Assembly: GCF_009931615.1 (NCBI RefSeq)
Contig: NZ_CP046620.1
Span: 2,619,501-2,683,500 of the forward strand
From: Algicella marina
GTDB taxonomy: Bacteria; Pseudomonadota; Alphaproteobacteria; Rhodobacterales; Rhodobacteraceae
Length of the DNA: 64,000 nucleotides
Direction: 5' to 3'
The stretch's first letter is position 1. Every line of letters begins with the position of its first letter. Positions 45,797 through 55,082 of this stretch are shown piece by piece. The notes under the pieces are model-generated. The model was not told the origin of the DNA. It saw only the letters and a list, made by a program, of their open reading frames with translations, and searched no databases. The position numbers and the translations under genes are program-made.

Positions 45797-48246
45797 GCGG
45801 GAACCAGTGCCCCGGCAATGCCATCGGCCACTCCACCCACATACCGCTCGGTGAAAAACTGGCCGTGAGAACCGGCGATGGTGCGAGCGTCGGATGCCGG
45901 AAACAACTCCTGCAATTTCTGAAGGCTTGGCACCGTTTGCTGCAACTCGGCCACGAAACTGTCCTCACCGGTCAGGAAAGTGGTCGGCCCTGTGTATCCA
46001 CCGAACTCGAAAAACCATTCCATCATGATCAGCCGCTCCGGCGGCTGATCGATCTGCTGCAATCGCCGTGCCAGCGCCAGCGCGATGATCGCACCCTGAC
46101 AGTTGCCACCGAGGTAGAAATCGCGCCCCCGCGCCAGCCCCAGCAGTTCCCACAGGTATCGATTGGCAATCTCTTCCAGCGAATCCTGGCCATAGTGCTC
46201 GATGATCCCGACGGCAGAGCGCATGGCATAGAACGGCTGATCCGGCCCCAGCCTTTCGGCGAGGACTCGGAAGGACTGCTCTGACTGCAGCACCCAGAAA
46301 AGCGGCGGGCGCGAACCGTCGGTGTTGGACCCGCGCAGCACCGAGTCCGGAAACGCCTTCTCTCCCCGCCAGACGGCGGTGAATTCGCCAATCTTGCGCA
46401 CATGGCCGCCGCCATCACTTTGCGCCGGTTCCAGCACCGGTGCACGGTTGGCCGCATCTTGAAGGCTGCGGCAAAGGCCCGCGATGGTCGGGTCGTTGAA
46501 GAAAACCTCGATATCGACGCTCTGTCGGAACAGGTTTTCCACCTCCGTCAACATCGTCGTCAGGTTCAGCGAGTCCCCGCCCAGCGCAAAGAAATCATCC
46601 TGCGCCTTCGGTGGGGCCTCCGTCAGCAGGACACTCTGCCAGATCACCGCCACCTGCGCCTGTAGTTCGGCCAGCGAGAGCATGTCCGCCCCGTCGACTG
46701 TCATTCTCGGTTCTGCAGAAGCCACCAGCGTACCGTTGACGATCATCCGCCGCAGCTGGTCCCGCCGCACCGCGAGCCCCGGGGTCAGCGGGAAGATGTT
46801 GGCTCGGCAGTGATAGACCTCCGGCTGCACACCCGTCAGCGCCACGATTTGCGAGAAGATCTCGCCGGCGATCGCCGCCACCGCCTCGCGCGTGTTCTCC
46901 ACCGAGGAGAAACAAACCGCCAGCGCCGGCATCTCCTTGCTCTCGCGCTTCACCGTCAACACCGCCAGCATTTCCTGCCGCAGACCGTCAATGCTCCGCA
47001 GCCGCCGCTCCAGATCAGCGAACTGCACCACCTTGCGCGGCACAACGATCTGCGCATTGCGGCGGGACGTCAGCGTCAGTCCCGCCTCGTTCAGGAATCC
47101 GAGGTCGCCGGTGTCCGTCCAGCCGGTCGGATGGCTCACCGGTGTTTCGCTGCCATTGCGTTCGATGTAGGCGGAGGCGATGCCCGCGGTGCGCAGCATC
47201 TGCACCTGGCCGATCTCGTTGGAGGCAAGTGGCTGGAAGGCGTTATCGACGATTCTCACCTGGCCGCCAGTGGGTGGATGGCCGACACAGAGGTACGCAC
47301 CCTGCGCCAGAGCCCCCGGAAACGCGGCGGCGGGTAGAGGGTCTGTCGCCGCTACCAGTCCGCTCTCGGCGGTCCGGTATTCCAGTTTTACTGCCAGATG
47401 GAGCGCCCCGGCAGCCAAAAGACGTTTCGCGAGGCTGCGTACATCCTCCATCGGCACCCTCGCACCGCCCACAGCCAACAGACGAAGTGACGGCAGGCGC
47501 ACATCGTCGGGAAACTCGCGCAGAAGGCGCGCAATCAGCCCCGGGGTGATGCAGAGTTCCGTTGCCAAATGTGCCGCGGCCGTCCGCAGCAGCATGGCTG
47601 GATCAGCGGCGGCGAGTCCGGCGTTGAGAATCAATCTGGCCGGCCCGCCCGGCGCGATCCGCTCGACGCCCGTCGCAGTGTCGAAGCCCTCGCATTCCAG
47701 CCGCACACCACCGGACGCAGGAACGCGCGCGAGCAGACCTCCGGCCGGCATTTCCACCATTCTCGGGTTGCGCGTCGTTCCTGCCGTCTCGAAGCGCAGC
47801 TTGCCCCCCCCGCCGAAGCCGGTGTGTTGTGGGTCCGCTCCGTTCCCGGGTAGTGCCACGACCTCCACCCGCGCGAAGGCGGCCAGATCCTCGGTCTGGA
47901 ACTGGGCCAGCAAGCGCTCGGTCGTCACAAGCACCGGTTTCGTGGCCCGGCCACCAAAAGAGAGGCAGCGGCGCCGGATTTCCTTCCAGTCTCCACGCTC
48001 CGCGCAGTGCTGCCATGGCACCACTGTCAGATCCAGAGTCAGCCCCGCGCGCGCGAATGCCAACCCCTCGCAGGAAGTCTCAAAACAGGCCACCAGTTCG
48101 GCATCACCGATCTCCAGCGCCCGCAGTTTCGCTTCAGCCGCCGCCATCTGGCGCAACGCCTGCGCCGCATCAAGTCGCCGCACGCCCGCGTCCACTGTCA
48201 CTTCCGTCAGCGCGGCAAACTCCGCCGTTTCTGCAATGCGTTCCAT
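45763..48246 (-). CDS. NRPS-like protein: adenylation-like, carrier and thioesterase domains
   Basis: 827 residues. Residues 1 to about 510 resemble an ANL adenylation domain (FETAGTTRNPRMVEMP, DTGDLGFLNEAGLTLTSRRNAQIVV) but motif A10 reads LTPGLAVRRDQL, without the expected catalytic lysine, so activity is doubtful. A phosphopantetheine carrier follows with Ser559 in DDFFALGGDSLNL. The last 170 residues are an alpha/beta-hydrolase thioesterase whose nucleophile elbow is YLGGNCQGAI, with Cys716 in place of serine, and a plausible catalytic His794 (GSHGQFF). It looks like a single-module enzyme that loads and releases a small product. A stand-alone AMP ligase and a VOC enzyme flank it. Product unknown. 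Confidence 0.82.
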   Translation of the reverse strand: MERIAETAEFAALTEVTVDAGVRRLDAAQALRQMAAAEAKLRALEIGDAELVACFETSCEGLAFARAGLTLDLTVVPWQHCAERGDWKEIRRRCLSFGGRATKPVLVTTERLLAQFQTEDLAAFARVEVVALPGNGADPQHTGFGGGGKLRFETAGTTRNPRMVEMPAGGLLARVPASGGVRLECEGFDTATGVERIAPGGPARLILNAGLAAADPAMLLRTAAAHLATELCITPGLIARLLREFPDDVRLPSLRLLAVGGARVPMEDVRSLAKRLLAAGALHLAVKLEYRTAESGLVAATDPLPAAAFPGALAQGAYLCVGHPPTGGQVRIVDNAFQPLASNEIGQVQMLRTAGIASAYIERNGSETPVSHPTGWTDTGDLGFLNEAGLTLTSRRNAQIVVPRKVVQFADLERRLRSIDGLRQEMLAVLTVKRESKEMPALAVCFSSVENTREAVAAIAGEIFSQIVALTGVQPEVYHCRANIFPLTPGLAVRRDQLRRMIVNGTLVASAEPRMTVDGADMLSLAELQAQVAVIWQSVLLTEAPPKAQDDFFALGGDSLNLTTMLTEVENLFRQSVDIEVFFNDPTIAGLCRSLQDAANRAPVLEPAQSDGGGHVRKIGEFTAVWRGEKAFPDSVLRGSNTDGSRPPLFWVLQSEQSFRVLAERLGPDQPFYAMRSAVGIIEHYGQDSLEEIANRYLWELLGLARGRDFYLGGNCQGAIIALALARRLQQIDQPPERLIMMEWFFEFGGYTGPTTFLTGEDSFVAELQQTVPSLQKLQELFPASDARTIAGSHGQFFTERYVGGVADGIAGALVPAHFASARASIN

Positions 48247-48335
48247 CCAGTTCCCTGCCCGGCCTGCCGCAACACTCCAGCGGGGCCTTCGCGAAGCCTA
48301 AAGCCAATCGAGCCGCGAAGGGAACAGGCTTTGAC

Positions 48336-48896
48336 CTACCGGTCGGAGAGCGTCCGCGTGTTCCGCTTCGCCAGTTGCTCTATCGCCACGGCAAGGTGCT
48401 CGTCGGCAATTGCGTCGTCACCGGCCTCCACCCGGATCAGGTGCGCCTCGAACAGCACATCTGAGTGCGTCCAACCCTGCGGTGGCTCGAAACGGTAGGA
48501 GGCCAGTTCGATGAGCAGGCCCAGCGGATCCTTGAAATATATGGAGTTCATGAAGCCCCTGTCCTTCTCGCCGGAGTGGCTGATCCCCCGTGCGTCCAAC
48601 CGCTCCACCAACTGGCTGTACATCGACTGGCTGACGGCAAAGGCGATGTGATGCACGCAGCCCACATCCGTCGATGTCCGCGATGCATCAACCTTCCGGT
48701 CCTCGCTGGTGAAAATCGTGATCAGGCGCCCGTCACCGGGGTCGAAGTAGAGATGCCCCTGTTTCGGATCGTCGAGGTTGGGCTGTTCGAAGATGAAGGG
48801 CATGCCCAGCACACCCTCCCAGAAGTCGATCGAGGTCTGCCGGTCGGCACCCATGATCGTGATGTGGTGAACGCCCTGAGATTGAAGTTTGTGCAT
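48336..48896 (-). CDS. VOC-family ring-cleaving dioxygenase-like protein
   Basis: 186 residues. Two VOC modules: GVHHITIMGADRQTSIDFWEGVLGMPFIFEQP with the first metal histidine, and GCVHHIAFAVSQSMYSQLVERLDARGISHS, then MNSIYFKDPLGLLIELASYRFEPP with the terminal glutamate, so a 2-histidine-1-glutamate metal site is present. It resembles extradiol dioxygenase or glyoxalase relatives, and the final 40 residues are extra. It lies 89 bases from the NRPS-like gene start and might tailor or degrade its product, but the link is only positional. No T-run terminator is seen between it and the downstream polyamine operon. Confidence 0.83.
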   Translation of the reverse strand: MHKLQSQGVHHITIMGADRQTSIDFWEGVLGMPFIFEQPNLDDPKQGHLYFDPGDGRLITIFTSEDRKVDASRTSTDVGCVHHIAFAVSQSMYSQLVERLDARGISHSGEKDRGFMNSIYFKDPLGLLIELASYRFEPPQGWTHSDVLFEAHLIRVEAGDDAIADEHLAVAIEQLAKRNTRTLSDR

Positions 48897-48980
48897 ATTT
48901 CCTCTCCGCTTTTCTTGGTTGGCCCAGAGAATAGCTGAAACCCGGTCCCGGGCGAGGAAACAGTTCGTTCGCGGTCGGAC

Positions 48981-49001
48981 GCGCGGGTGGAAGGCCCGCG
49001 C
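48981..49001 (-). terminator. GC-rich hairpin after the polyamine operon
   Basis: GCGCGGG and CCCGCGC form a perfect 7-bp stem with a 7-base loop, 13-33 bases past the stop of the solute-binding protein gene. No T-run follows on the minus strand, so it may stabilise the 3' end or act with Rho rather than as an intrinsic terminator. Confidence 0.35.
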
Positions 49002-49013
49002 ATCCCTGCGAAG

Positions 49014-50039
49014 TCATTTCACAAGTTCTGTCCAGATCGCCGTGTAGAGCTCCGTTGCCGACGGCGGGCATGTCGGCAGGAATTTACCGGCGGAAACGAA
49101 TTCATCGGGCACCACGATTTCCGGCGCCGTCTTCATTTCCTCGGGCATGAATTCCTCCGCACCCTCGATTCCGTTCGCATAGCGGGCAAAGGCGGAGATC
49201 ATCGCCGCGTTTTCCGGTTCCATGATGAAATCGAGGAACTGGTAGGCCTCGTCCACATTCGCCGCATCCGCCGTCAGGCCGACCGAATCCATCCAGAGCG
49301 GATAGCCCTCCTTCGGGTAGCCGTAGACGACGTCGGGGTTGTTCAGACGCGCCCGCATGGTGGAGCCGTTCCAGTTCACCGTCGCCACCAGATCATTGGA
49401 GGAGAGCTTGTCCGTCGTACCATAGTCCATCGATATCCAAGACGGTTTCGCCGCCATAAGTTTATCGCGGACCTGCCGCAGCACATCGAGATCCTCGGTG
49501 CAGGCTTCGCCGCCGACGTTGAACACCGTCAGCGCGATCACATCGTTCATCTCCGGCACGACGTTGACCTTGCCAACCAGTTCTTCCGGCGGGTTGAGGA
49601 AGATCTCCGATGTATTGGGATCGCCGTCATAAACGGAAGTGTTCACAGCAACGCCGGTCGTACCCCATTGCCAGGGAATCGTGAACTTCCGGCCCGGATC
49701 CCACGCCACGTCCATCCACTCGTCGGCAATATTGCCGATGTTTTCCAGCCGGGAGTGATCGAGTTCCTGCAACAGCCCCTTGTCGAGATAAATCGGCACG
49801 TAATTGGCCGACGGCACCACAAGGTCGAAACCGGAACCGCCGGCCTCGATCTTCGCCAATGCCGTGGTGTTGCTGTCGTAGTCGGTAATGGTGACGGAAA
49901 TTCCCGTTTCCTCGGTGAATTTCTCGATCATTTCGGGGCTGGTGTAGTTACCCCAGTTGTAGAGGTTCAGTTGCCCCTGCGCCTGAGCGGCAACAGCCCC
50001 GCCCAGAAGCGCGGTGGCAGCAATCAGATAGGTCTTCAT
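49014..50039 (-). CDS. potF: Polyamine ABC transporter, periplasmic binding protein
   Basis: 341 residues with a signal peptide (TYLIAATALLGGAVAAQAQ). The mature start LNLYNWGNYTSPEMIEKFTEETGISVTITDYDSNTTALAKIEAGGSGFDLVVPSANYV is the PotD/PotF pattern. WQWGTTGVAVNTSVY, MNDVIALTVFNVGGEACTEDLDVLRQVRDKL and YGYPKEGYPLWMDSVGLTADA belong to the same family. It binds putrescine, spermidine or a related amine. ATG 50039 is preceded by AAGGAGAAACCG. It is the last gene of the potA-B-C-F order, 17 bases after the permease gene. The exact ligand is not certain. Confidence 0.9.
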   Translation of the reverse strand: MKTYLIAATALLGGAVAAQAQGQLNLYNWGNYTSPEMIEKFTEETGISVTITDYDSNTTALAKIEAGGSGFDLVVPSANYVPIYLDKGLLQELDHSRLENIGNIADEWMDVAWDPGRKFTIPWQWGTTGVAVNTSVYDGDPNTSEIFLNPPEELVGKVNVVPEMNDVIALTVFNVGGEACTEDLDVLRQVRDKLMAAKPSWISMDYGTTDKLSSNDLVATVNWNGSTMRARLNNPDVVYGYPKEGYPLWMDSVGLTADAANVDEAYQFLDFIMEPENAAMISAFARYANGIEGAEEFMPEEMKTAPEIVVPDEFVSAGKFLPTCPPSATELYTAIWTELVK

Positions 50040-50056
50040 CGGTTTCTCCTTGTTGG

Positions 50057-50872
50057 TCAGTCGCGGGTTCCGTCCCGCTTTCTCGTGATCAGAAAGAAAA
50101 GGGTCAGTATCACCACCGTAAGGGCCAGTAGCGCGGTGGAGATCGCGTTCACTTCCGGCGTCAGCGCGCGGCGCAACTGCCCCAACATGTAGGTCGGCAG
50201 CGTATCCTGACCTGCCGATTTTACAAACTCGGTGATGATGACGTCGTCGAGCGAGATCACGAAGGCCAGCATCGCCCCGGCGATTACACCGGGCGTCAGC
50301 AACGGCAGGGTCACGTAGCGGAAAGTCTGCCATGGCGTGGCGTAAAGGTCCGCCGCCGCCACTTCCATGGCATCGTCCATCCCCTCCAGCCGCGCCTTTA
50401 TCGGCAGGTAGGCAAAGGGCACACAGAAGGCAGAATGCGCGAGCACAAGGTAGCCGAGGCCACTGTAGCCGGTGGCGATCTTGATGGAGGAGAAGAAGAT
50501 CAGCAGCGCCACCGCCGTCACTATCTCCGGCACCATCAGCGGCTGGTTGATCAGCACATAGATCAGCGTCTGGCCCTTGAACCTGCCCCGCCGCGTGGTG
50601 CCCAGCGCCGCCATAGTCGCCACCGTCGTCGCGATTACCGATGCCCAGACGGCAATGACCAGCGAGCGCACGGCGGCGCCCTGAACCGCCTCGTTCTCCG
50701 CGGCGATTGCGTACCACTTCAGTGAGAACCCGCCCCACTGGTTGACGGAATTGCCGCCGTTGAAAGAATAGATCACCAGCGTCACGATCGGCGCGTAGAG
50801 AAGCAGGAACGCGACCACTGCCACGGTCGTGAACCCGGGCAGCCGGGTGACATCGAATGCCCGCCTAGACAT
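50057..50872 (-). CDS. potC: Polyamine ABC transporter permease, PotC/PotI type
   Basis: 271 residues with six membrane segments. ALTVVILTLFFLI ends the protein, and EGMDDAMEVAAADLYATPWQTFRYVTLPLLTPGVIAGAMLAFVISLDDVIITEFV is the EAA loop that contacts the ATPase, in the form typical of PotC. The start overlaps the potB stop region by 8 bases (50865-50872), so the permeases are made in step. Confidence 0.93.
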   Translation of the reverse strand: MSRRAFDVTRLPGFTTVAVVAFLLLYAPIVTLVIYSFNGGNSVNQWGGFSLKWYAIAAENEAVQGAAVRSLVIAVWASVIATTVATMAALGTTRRGRFKGQTLIYVLINQPLMVPEIVTAVALLIFFSSIKIATGYSGLGYLVLAHSAFCVPFAYLPIKARLEGMDDAMEVAAADLYATPWQTFRYVTLPLLTPGVIAGAMLAFVISLDDVIITEFVKSAGQDTLPTYMLGQLRRALTPEVNAISTALLALTVVILTLFFLITRKRDGTRD

Positions 50873-51758
50873 GGGGATCGTCCTTGGAGGAGACGCGGGT
50901 GTAGACGAGGAGCGCCAGCAGAACCACGATCAGCAGCACCATCGACAGCGCCGACCCCAGCGGCCAGTTCTGACCTTGTCCGAATTGCAACTCGATGAAA
51001 TTGCCGATCATCATGTTCTTGCCGCCACCCAGCACCCGTGGCGTCACATATGCACCCAGGCTCGGCACGAAAACGAGAATGCACCCGGCCACAATGCCCG
51101 GCCGGATAATCGGCAAAATAATGCGGCGAAGTATCTGCCAGCGCGAAGCATACAGATCGTATCCCGCCTCGATCAGCCGAAAGTCGAACCGGTCGATGGC
51201 GGCAAACAGTGGCAGCACCATCAGCGGCAGGTAAACATAGGCCATGCCGATCAGCACCGCTGCATCGGTATAGAGAATCTGGATCGGCTCCGAAATCAGG
51301 CCGAGATTGATTAGTGCGGTGTTCAGCAGGCCCTGGTTGCGGATCACCTCCATGATCGCAAAGGTTCGGATCAGCAGGTTTGTCCAGAATGGAATGGTGA
51401 TCAGGAACAGCCAGAACGCCCGAACCTTCGCGGGCCGGGTGGCGATGAACCACGCGGTCGGCAACCCCAGTACGAAGGTGATGAACGTCGTTGCCAGCGA
51501 AAGGCGAGCAGATCGCCAGAAAATCGACAGGTTGGCATCCGCCAGGCTGACGGTGCCGTCGAATATGTCTCTCTTGAACAGCACGCCGAACCATGCGTCG
51601 CCGGACAGGATCCAACGCACGCCGGAATAGTCGCCTTTTTCAAGGAACGAATAGACCGCAACAATCAGCAGCGGCCCGCTAGCGGCGATCAGAAGCAACA
51701 GCAGCGCAGGAGCCGAAAGAAGCCAGCCGTCTGCCGCCTTGCTTCGCCTACCGGTCAT
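50865..51758 (-). CDS. potB: Polyamine ABC transporter permease, PotB/PotH type
   Basis: 297 residues with six membrane segments. The EAA loop is [52 protein letters not shown], and [32 protein letters not shown] is the conserved polyamine-permease periplasmic region. It dimerises with the PotC-type subunit. Its start overlaps the potA stop by 4 bases as ATGA. Confidence 0.93.
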   Translation of the reverse strand: MTGRRSKAADGWLLSAPALLLLLIAASGPLLIVAVYSFLEKGDYSGVRWILSGDAWFGVLFKRDIFDGTVSLADANLSIFWRSARLSLATTFITFVLGLPTAWFIATRPAKVRAFWLFLITIPFWTNLLIRTFAIMEVIRNQGLLNTALINLGLISEPIQILYTDAAVLIGMAYVYLPLMVLPLFAAIDRFDFRLIEAGYDLYASRWQILRRIILPIIRPGIVAGCILVFVPSLGAYVTPRVLGGGKNMMIGNFIELQFGQGQNWPLGSALSMVLLIVVLLALLVYTRVSSKDDPHV

Positions 51759-52822
51759 TCCGCCAGCACCCTTACCCGCCCAGGCTCGAACCGGACACCG
51801 ACAGCCGCACCCGGGACCTCGCCAATGTCGGCACCGGCCGCCACCCGCGCGATCACAACTGAGCCGTCGGCCAGCGTCAGCCGATGGTGCATGTCGGTGC
51901 CGAAATAGGTGCTGTCCACCAACGTTGCCGCCAGCGTGTCCGCTGTTCCCGGCGGAAGCACCGAAACATGCTCGGGCCGGATCGCCAGCGTCACCGCGCC
52001 GCGGGGGGTGTCATCCGCTACCGGAACGGACTCGCCTGTGGCCAGCCGCACGGCGCCGGCCACCGCCTCGCCCTCGAGGAAGTTGGTCTCGCCGATGAAA
52101 TCCGCCACGAACCGGTTGGCCGGTTGTTCGTAAATTTCGCGCGGCCCGCCGACCTGCAGCAGCCTTCCCGCCGACATCACGCCGATGCGGTCGGACATCG
52201 TCAGAGCCTCTTCCTGATCGTGGGTCACGAAAATGAAGGTGATGCCGGTTTCCATCTGCAGCCGCTTCAGTTCCGTCTGCATCTCCTTGCGCAGTTTCAA
52301 GTCCAGCGCAGATAGCGGTTCATCCAGCAGCAGCACCTCCGGCTCCGGTGCCAGTGCCCGCGCCAGCGCGACCCGCTGCTGCTGGCCGCCTGACAGTTGC
52401 GCAGGCAACCTGTCAGCGAAGGCATCAAGCCGCACCAGTTTCAGCACCCTTTCAACACTGGCGGCAATCTCCGATTTCGGTTTGCCAAGCATTTTAAGCC
52501 CGAAGCCGATATTCTCGGAGACCTTCAAATGTGGAAACAGTGCGTAGGATTGAAAGACGGTATTCACCCGCCGCTTGTTGGGCGGGACATGGGTGATATC
52601 CACGCCGCTGAGATGGATGCTGCCGCTCGTCGGCGTTTCGAAACCTGCAACGCACCGCAGCAACGTCGTCTTACCGCAGCCCGAGGGCCCCAGCAGGGTG
52701 AAGAATTCGCCGTGCCGTACCGCTATGGAAACCTTGTCCAAGGCCCGGAACGCCTTTGCGCCCGATCCGAAGACCTTTACCGCATCCCGCGCTTCAACGG
52801 CTGTCTCTGATGTCAATGGCAT
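51755..52822 (-). CDS. potA: Polyamine ABC transporter ATP-binding protein
   Basis: 355 residues. Walker [16 protein letters not shown] (residues about 43-57), Q-loop [13 protein letters not shown] signature [17 protein letters not shown], Walker [16 protein letters not shown]-loop [10 protein letters not shown], then the C-terminal TOBE domain ([31 protein letters not shown]) of the PotA/MalK subtype. It energises uptake by the two permeases. ATG 52822 opens the operon potA-potB-potC-potF, with all junctions overlapping except the last. Confidence 0.95.
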   Translation of the reverse strand: MPLTSETAVEARDAVKVFGSGAKAFRALDKVSIAVRHGEFFTLLGPSGCGKTTLLRCVAGFETPTSGSIHLSGVDITHVPPNKRRVNTVFQSYALFPHLKVSENIGFGLKMLGKPKSEIAASVERVLKLVRLDAFADRLPAQLSGGQQQRVALARALAPEPEVLLLDEPLSALDLKLRKEMQTELKRLQMETGITFIFVTHDQEEALTMSDRIGVMSAGRLLQVGGPREIYEQPANRFVADFIGETNFLEGEAVAGAVRLATGESVPVADDTPRGAVTLAIRPEHVSVLPPGTADTLAATLVDSTYFGTDMHHRLTLADGSVVIARVAAGADIGEVPGAAVGVRFEPGRVRVLAE

Positions 52823-52937
52823 GCTCTCCCCAAAGCCGACCCTGCGACAGCATCACGGATTTGGCAAGCAAAGGCACCGGTCCGTTTGTCCGGACCGATG
52901 CCTGGCGGGCGCTGTGCCCTGTTTCTGAACAAGTTGG

Positions 52938-53195
52938 TCAGGTCTTGCGAGAAGCCCGCGCCTCGCGGATTTCCCCGCGCAAACGCTCCGCATGGACAGC
53001 CAGAGCCTCATCGTCACTCTCCGGCTTTTCAGCTTCATCGTTCCAGTGTTCAACGGCATGGGATATGCGCGTCAATACATTGCCGATGGACAGATTTTCC
53101 TCTGCCTGCTCCGCCTCTATTTCCTTGCGGAGATCGGCGAATTCCCGGTTGAGCGCTTCTCGGTGTTCGTGCAGTGATTGCATAGTCTCGGCCAT
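52938..53195 (-). CDS. Small charged helical protein, unknown function
   Basis: 85 residues from ATG 53195, with AAAGGAGGGCAAATC before it; the longer frame from 53246 lacks such a site. The protein is almost wholly helical and strongly charged (LHEHREALNREFADLRKEIEAEQAEENLSIGNVLTRISHAVEHWNDEAEKPE), consistent with a coiled coil. It has no signal peptide. It is monocistronic, divergent from the DUF4112 gene. I do not recognise a family. Confidence 0.68.
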   Translation of the reverse strand: MAETMQSLHEHREALNREFADLRKEIEAEQAEENLSIGNVLTRISHAVEHWNDEAEKPESDDEALAVHAERLRGEIREARASRKT

Positions 53196-53279
53196 GATTT
53201 GCCCTCCTTTACCATTGAAACAATCAGTTGGTGCGACCGGTTCCATGGAACCACGCCATCGTGACTGCGTTCATCTCCC

Positions 53280-53669
53280 ATGCGTGAACAAACGGACATC
53301 CCCTTGCATCAACCTACCGCTCCTTCAGACGAGCGTGCCCGACACATTGCCCGCCTCGACAAGCTGTCGCGCTTGCTGGACACGCAATTTCGCGTGCCCG
53401 GCACCCGTCTGCGGTTCGGGCTCGACTCCATTATTGGTCTTATTCCCGGTGTCGGCGACACACTTACACTTCTGCCTGCGGGTTATCTCGTACTGGAGGC
53501 CCGCCATATGGGCGTGCCCCGCACCACGATCGCCCGCATGATGGGCAACATCGCCGTAGATTATTTTGTCGGGATCATCCCGCTTGTCGGTGATATCTTC
53601 GACTTCGGTTTCAAGGCGAACCGTCGGAACATTGCGCTCCTGCAGCGCCACTTCGAACAAGCACCCTGA
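53280..53669 (+). CDS. DUF4112 family protein
   Basis: 129 residues. The core LDKLSRLLDTQFRVPGTRLRFGLDSIIGLIPGVGDTLTLLPAGYLVLEARHMGVPRTTIARMMGNIAVDYFVGIIPLVGDIFDFGFKANRRNIALL is the DUF4112 pattern, with two repeated IPGVGD/IPLVGD turns flanking two hydrophobic helices, suggesting a membrane-associated protein. Function unknown. It converges with the PfpI gene across a bidirectional-looking hairpin. Confidence 0.86.
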   Translation: MREQTDIPLHQPTAPSDERARHIARLDKLSRLLDTQFRVPGTRLRFGLDSIIGLIPGVGDTLTLLPAGYLVLEARHMGVPRTTIARMMGNIAVDYFVGIIPLVGDIFDFGFKANRRNIALLQRHFEQAP

Positions 53670-53689
53670 CCTTTAGAAAATTCTGCAGC

Positions 53690-53719
53690 AAAAAAACCGG
53701 GGCGGTTTTCCCACCCCGG
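53690..53719 (-). terminator. Intrinsic terminator of the PfpI-like gene
   Basis: CCGGGGCGG/CCACCCCGG pair over nine bases with one G-T pair and a TTTTC loop (53697-53719). On the minus strand the stem is followed directly by seven Ts (53690-53696). It lies 21 bases past the stop at 53740 and also sits after the convergent DUF4112 gene. Confidence 0.85.
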
Positions 53720-53739
53720 CTTTCGCGTCATCTCAACCG

Positions 53740-54297
53740 TCATGCCGCGCGTTCGTGCGCGCCCTCTTCGATTTCCTCGACGATCTTGTCGATAAATGCC
53801 GGCAGATCTTCGGGGGAGCGGCTGGTGATCAGCCCATTGTCGACGACAACCTCCTTGTCCTGCCACTTCGCCCCGGCATTGACCAAATCTGTCCGGATCG
53901 AATGGTAGGATGTTGCCTCTCGACCGGAAATCACTCCCGCTTCGATCAGCAACCACGGTGCGTGGCAGATCGCGGCCACCGTCTTGCCGGCATCGAAGAA
54001 AGCCTTGATGAGCGAAATGGCCTCGGGTTTGGTGCGCAGGATATCGGGGTTGATCTGGCCACCTGGCAGTACCAGCGCATGATAGTCACCGGCGCTTGCA
54101 TCGGCCAACGCCAGATCGGCTCGTACCGTATCGCCCCAGTCCTTCTCGTTCCAGCCCACGATGTCCGTCCCCTCTGGCGTCGCCACCTGAACGTCGGCGC
54201 CAAGTTTCTTCAGATGGGTCAGCGGGACCTGCAACTCGGATTGTTCGAACCCGTCCGTTGCGAGAATCAGAATCTTTGCATTCGAAATGCTGGTCAT
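53740..54297 (-). CDS. PfpI/DJ-1 family protein
   Basis: 185 residues of the class I glutamine-amidotransferase-like DJ-1/PfpI fold. The nucleophile elbow is AAICHAPWLL with Cys111 and the adjacent His112, and GFEQSEL carries the conserved acidic residue near position 18. ALVLPGGQINPDILR is also typical. Relatives are proteases, chaperones or glyoxalase III/deglycase-like enzymes linked to stress. ATG 54297 follows AAAGGAGGACAAC. Transcribed alone, ending in the terminator described. Confidence 0.92.
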   Translation of the reverse strand: MTSISNAKILILATDGFEQSELQVPLTHLKKLGADVQVATPEGTDIVGWNEKDWGDTVRADLALADASAGDYHALVLPGGQINPDILRTKPEAISLIKAFFDAGKTVAAICHAPWLLIEAGVISGREATSYHSIRTDLVNAGAKWQDKEVVVDNGLITSRSPEDLPAFIDKIVEEIEEGAHERAA

Positions 54298-54390
54298 GTT
54301 GTCCTCCTTTTTCCCGGGCGCTCGGCCCGTGTGGAGGTCAACGCCCGCCGCAGCCGGCAGTTCCGGATTCTCGCGAAATCGTGGGGTCAG

Positions 54391-54996
54391 TCAGAGCAGG
54401 AACCAGATAGCCCCGCCCAACGACGCCAGAATACCGATCACACCGCAGAGGATCACCAGCCCGTCGCGCGCCACCAGCCCGACAGCGAGCACGGCGACAC
54501 CGGCACCGATGATCGAGGACGAGAACGGCACCAGTTCCAGCACCGGCATCATCGCGCCGGCCACGACGCACATTAGTTGTGGCACGATTGCCAAAGGCGG
54601 CTCCACCAGAGGGTGGAGGCGTTGACGAAGCACGGAATCGAGCCGCCGCGCTGGCCGTTTGAGCAACTGCAACGCTTGCTGCATCCGCTGTTGCGGAACT
54701 TCGCGCCGCATCAACCAGTCCGGCAGCCAGACATGATCCCTTTGCACGACCATTTGCATCGCGATCAGCAGGATGCAGATGCCGCAGACACTCGACAGGC
54801 CGGGAATGCCGCTCGCGGGCGTGATGACGATCAGGGCGGGCAGGGTCAGCAACGGAGCGAAAGATGCGTCGCCCAATTCCTGCACGATCCGGCGGATCGA
54901 TACGCAGTTGCTGTCGGTAGCATCTTCGGCCCGTTCGAGGATTTCTCCGATCGAGTGCGGTTCGTCGTCGCCACGGCTGACTTCGGTGTCGCTCAA
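54391..54996 (-). CDS. exoD: Exopolysaccharide synthesis ExoD family protein
   Basis: 201 residues. The conserved core LLTLPALIVITPASGIPGLSSVCGICILLIAMQMVVQRDHVWLPDWL and later PRVLRQRLHPL-type region match ExoD, with several hydrophobic segments at the middle and C-terminus (VVAGAMMPVLELVPFSSSIIGAGVAVLAVGLVARDGLVILCGVIG). ExoD affects exopolysaccharide production and alkaline tolerance in rhizobia, by an unknown mechanism; the family is widespread. It is transcribed on the minus strand 86 bases after the siderophore-interacting protein gene. Confidence 0.88.
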   Translation of the reverse strand: MSDTEVSRGDDEPHSIGEILERAEDATDSNCVSIRRIVQELGDASFAPLLTLPALIVITPASGIPGLSSVCGICILLIAMQMVVQRDHVWLPDWLMRREVPQQRMQQALQLLKRPARRLDSVLRQRLHPLVEPPLAIVPQLMCVVAGAMMPVLELVPFSSSIIGAGVAVLAVGLVARDGLVILCGVIGILASLGGAIWFLL

Positions 54997-55082
54997 CAGC
55001 TTGCCCTCCCCGTCACCAGTTTAAACGCGTCGGGGCGCGGCATGTTCCCCAGCGGCCGCCGAAGCCTTCTGGAAATCTCGCG

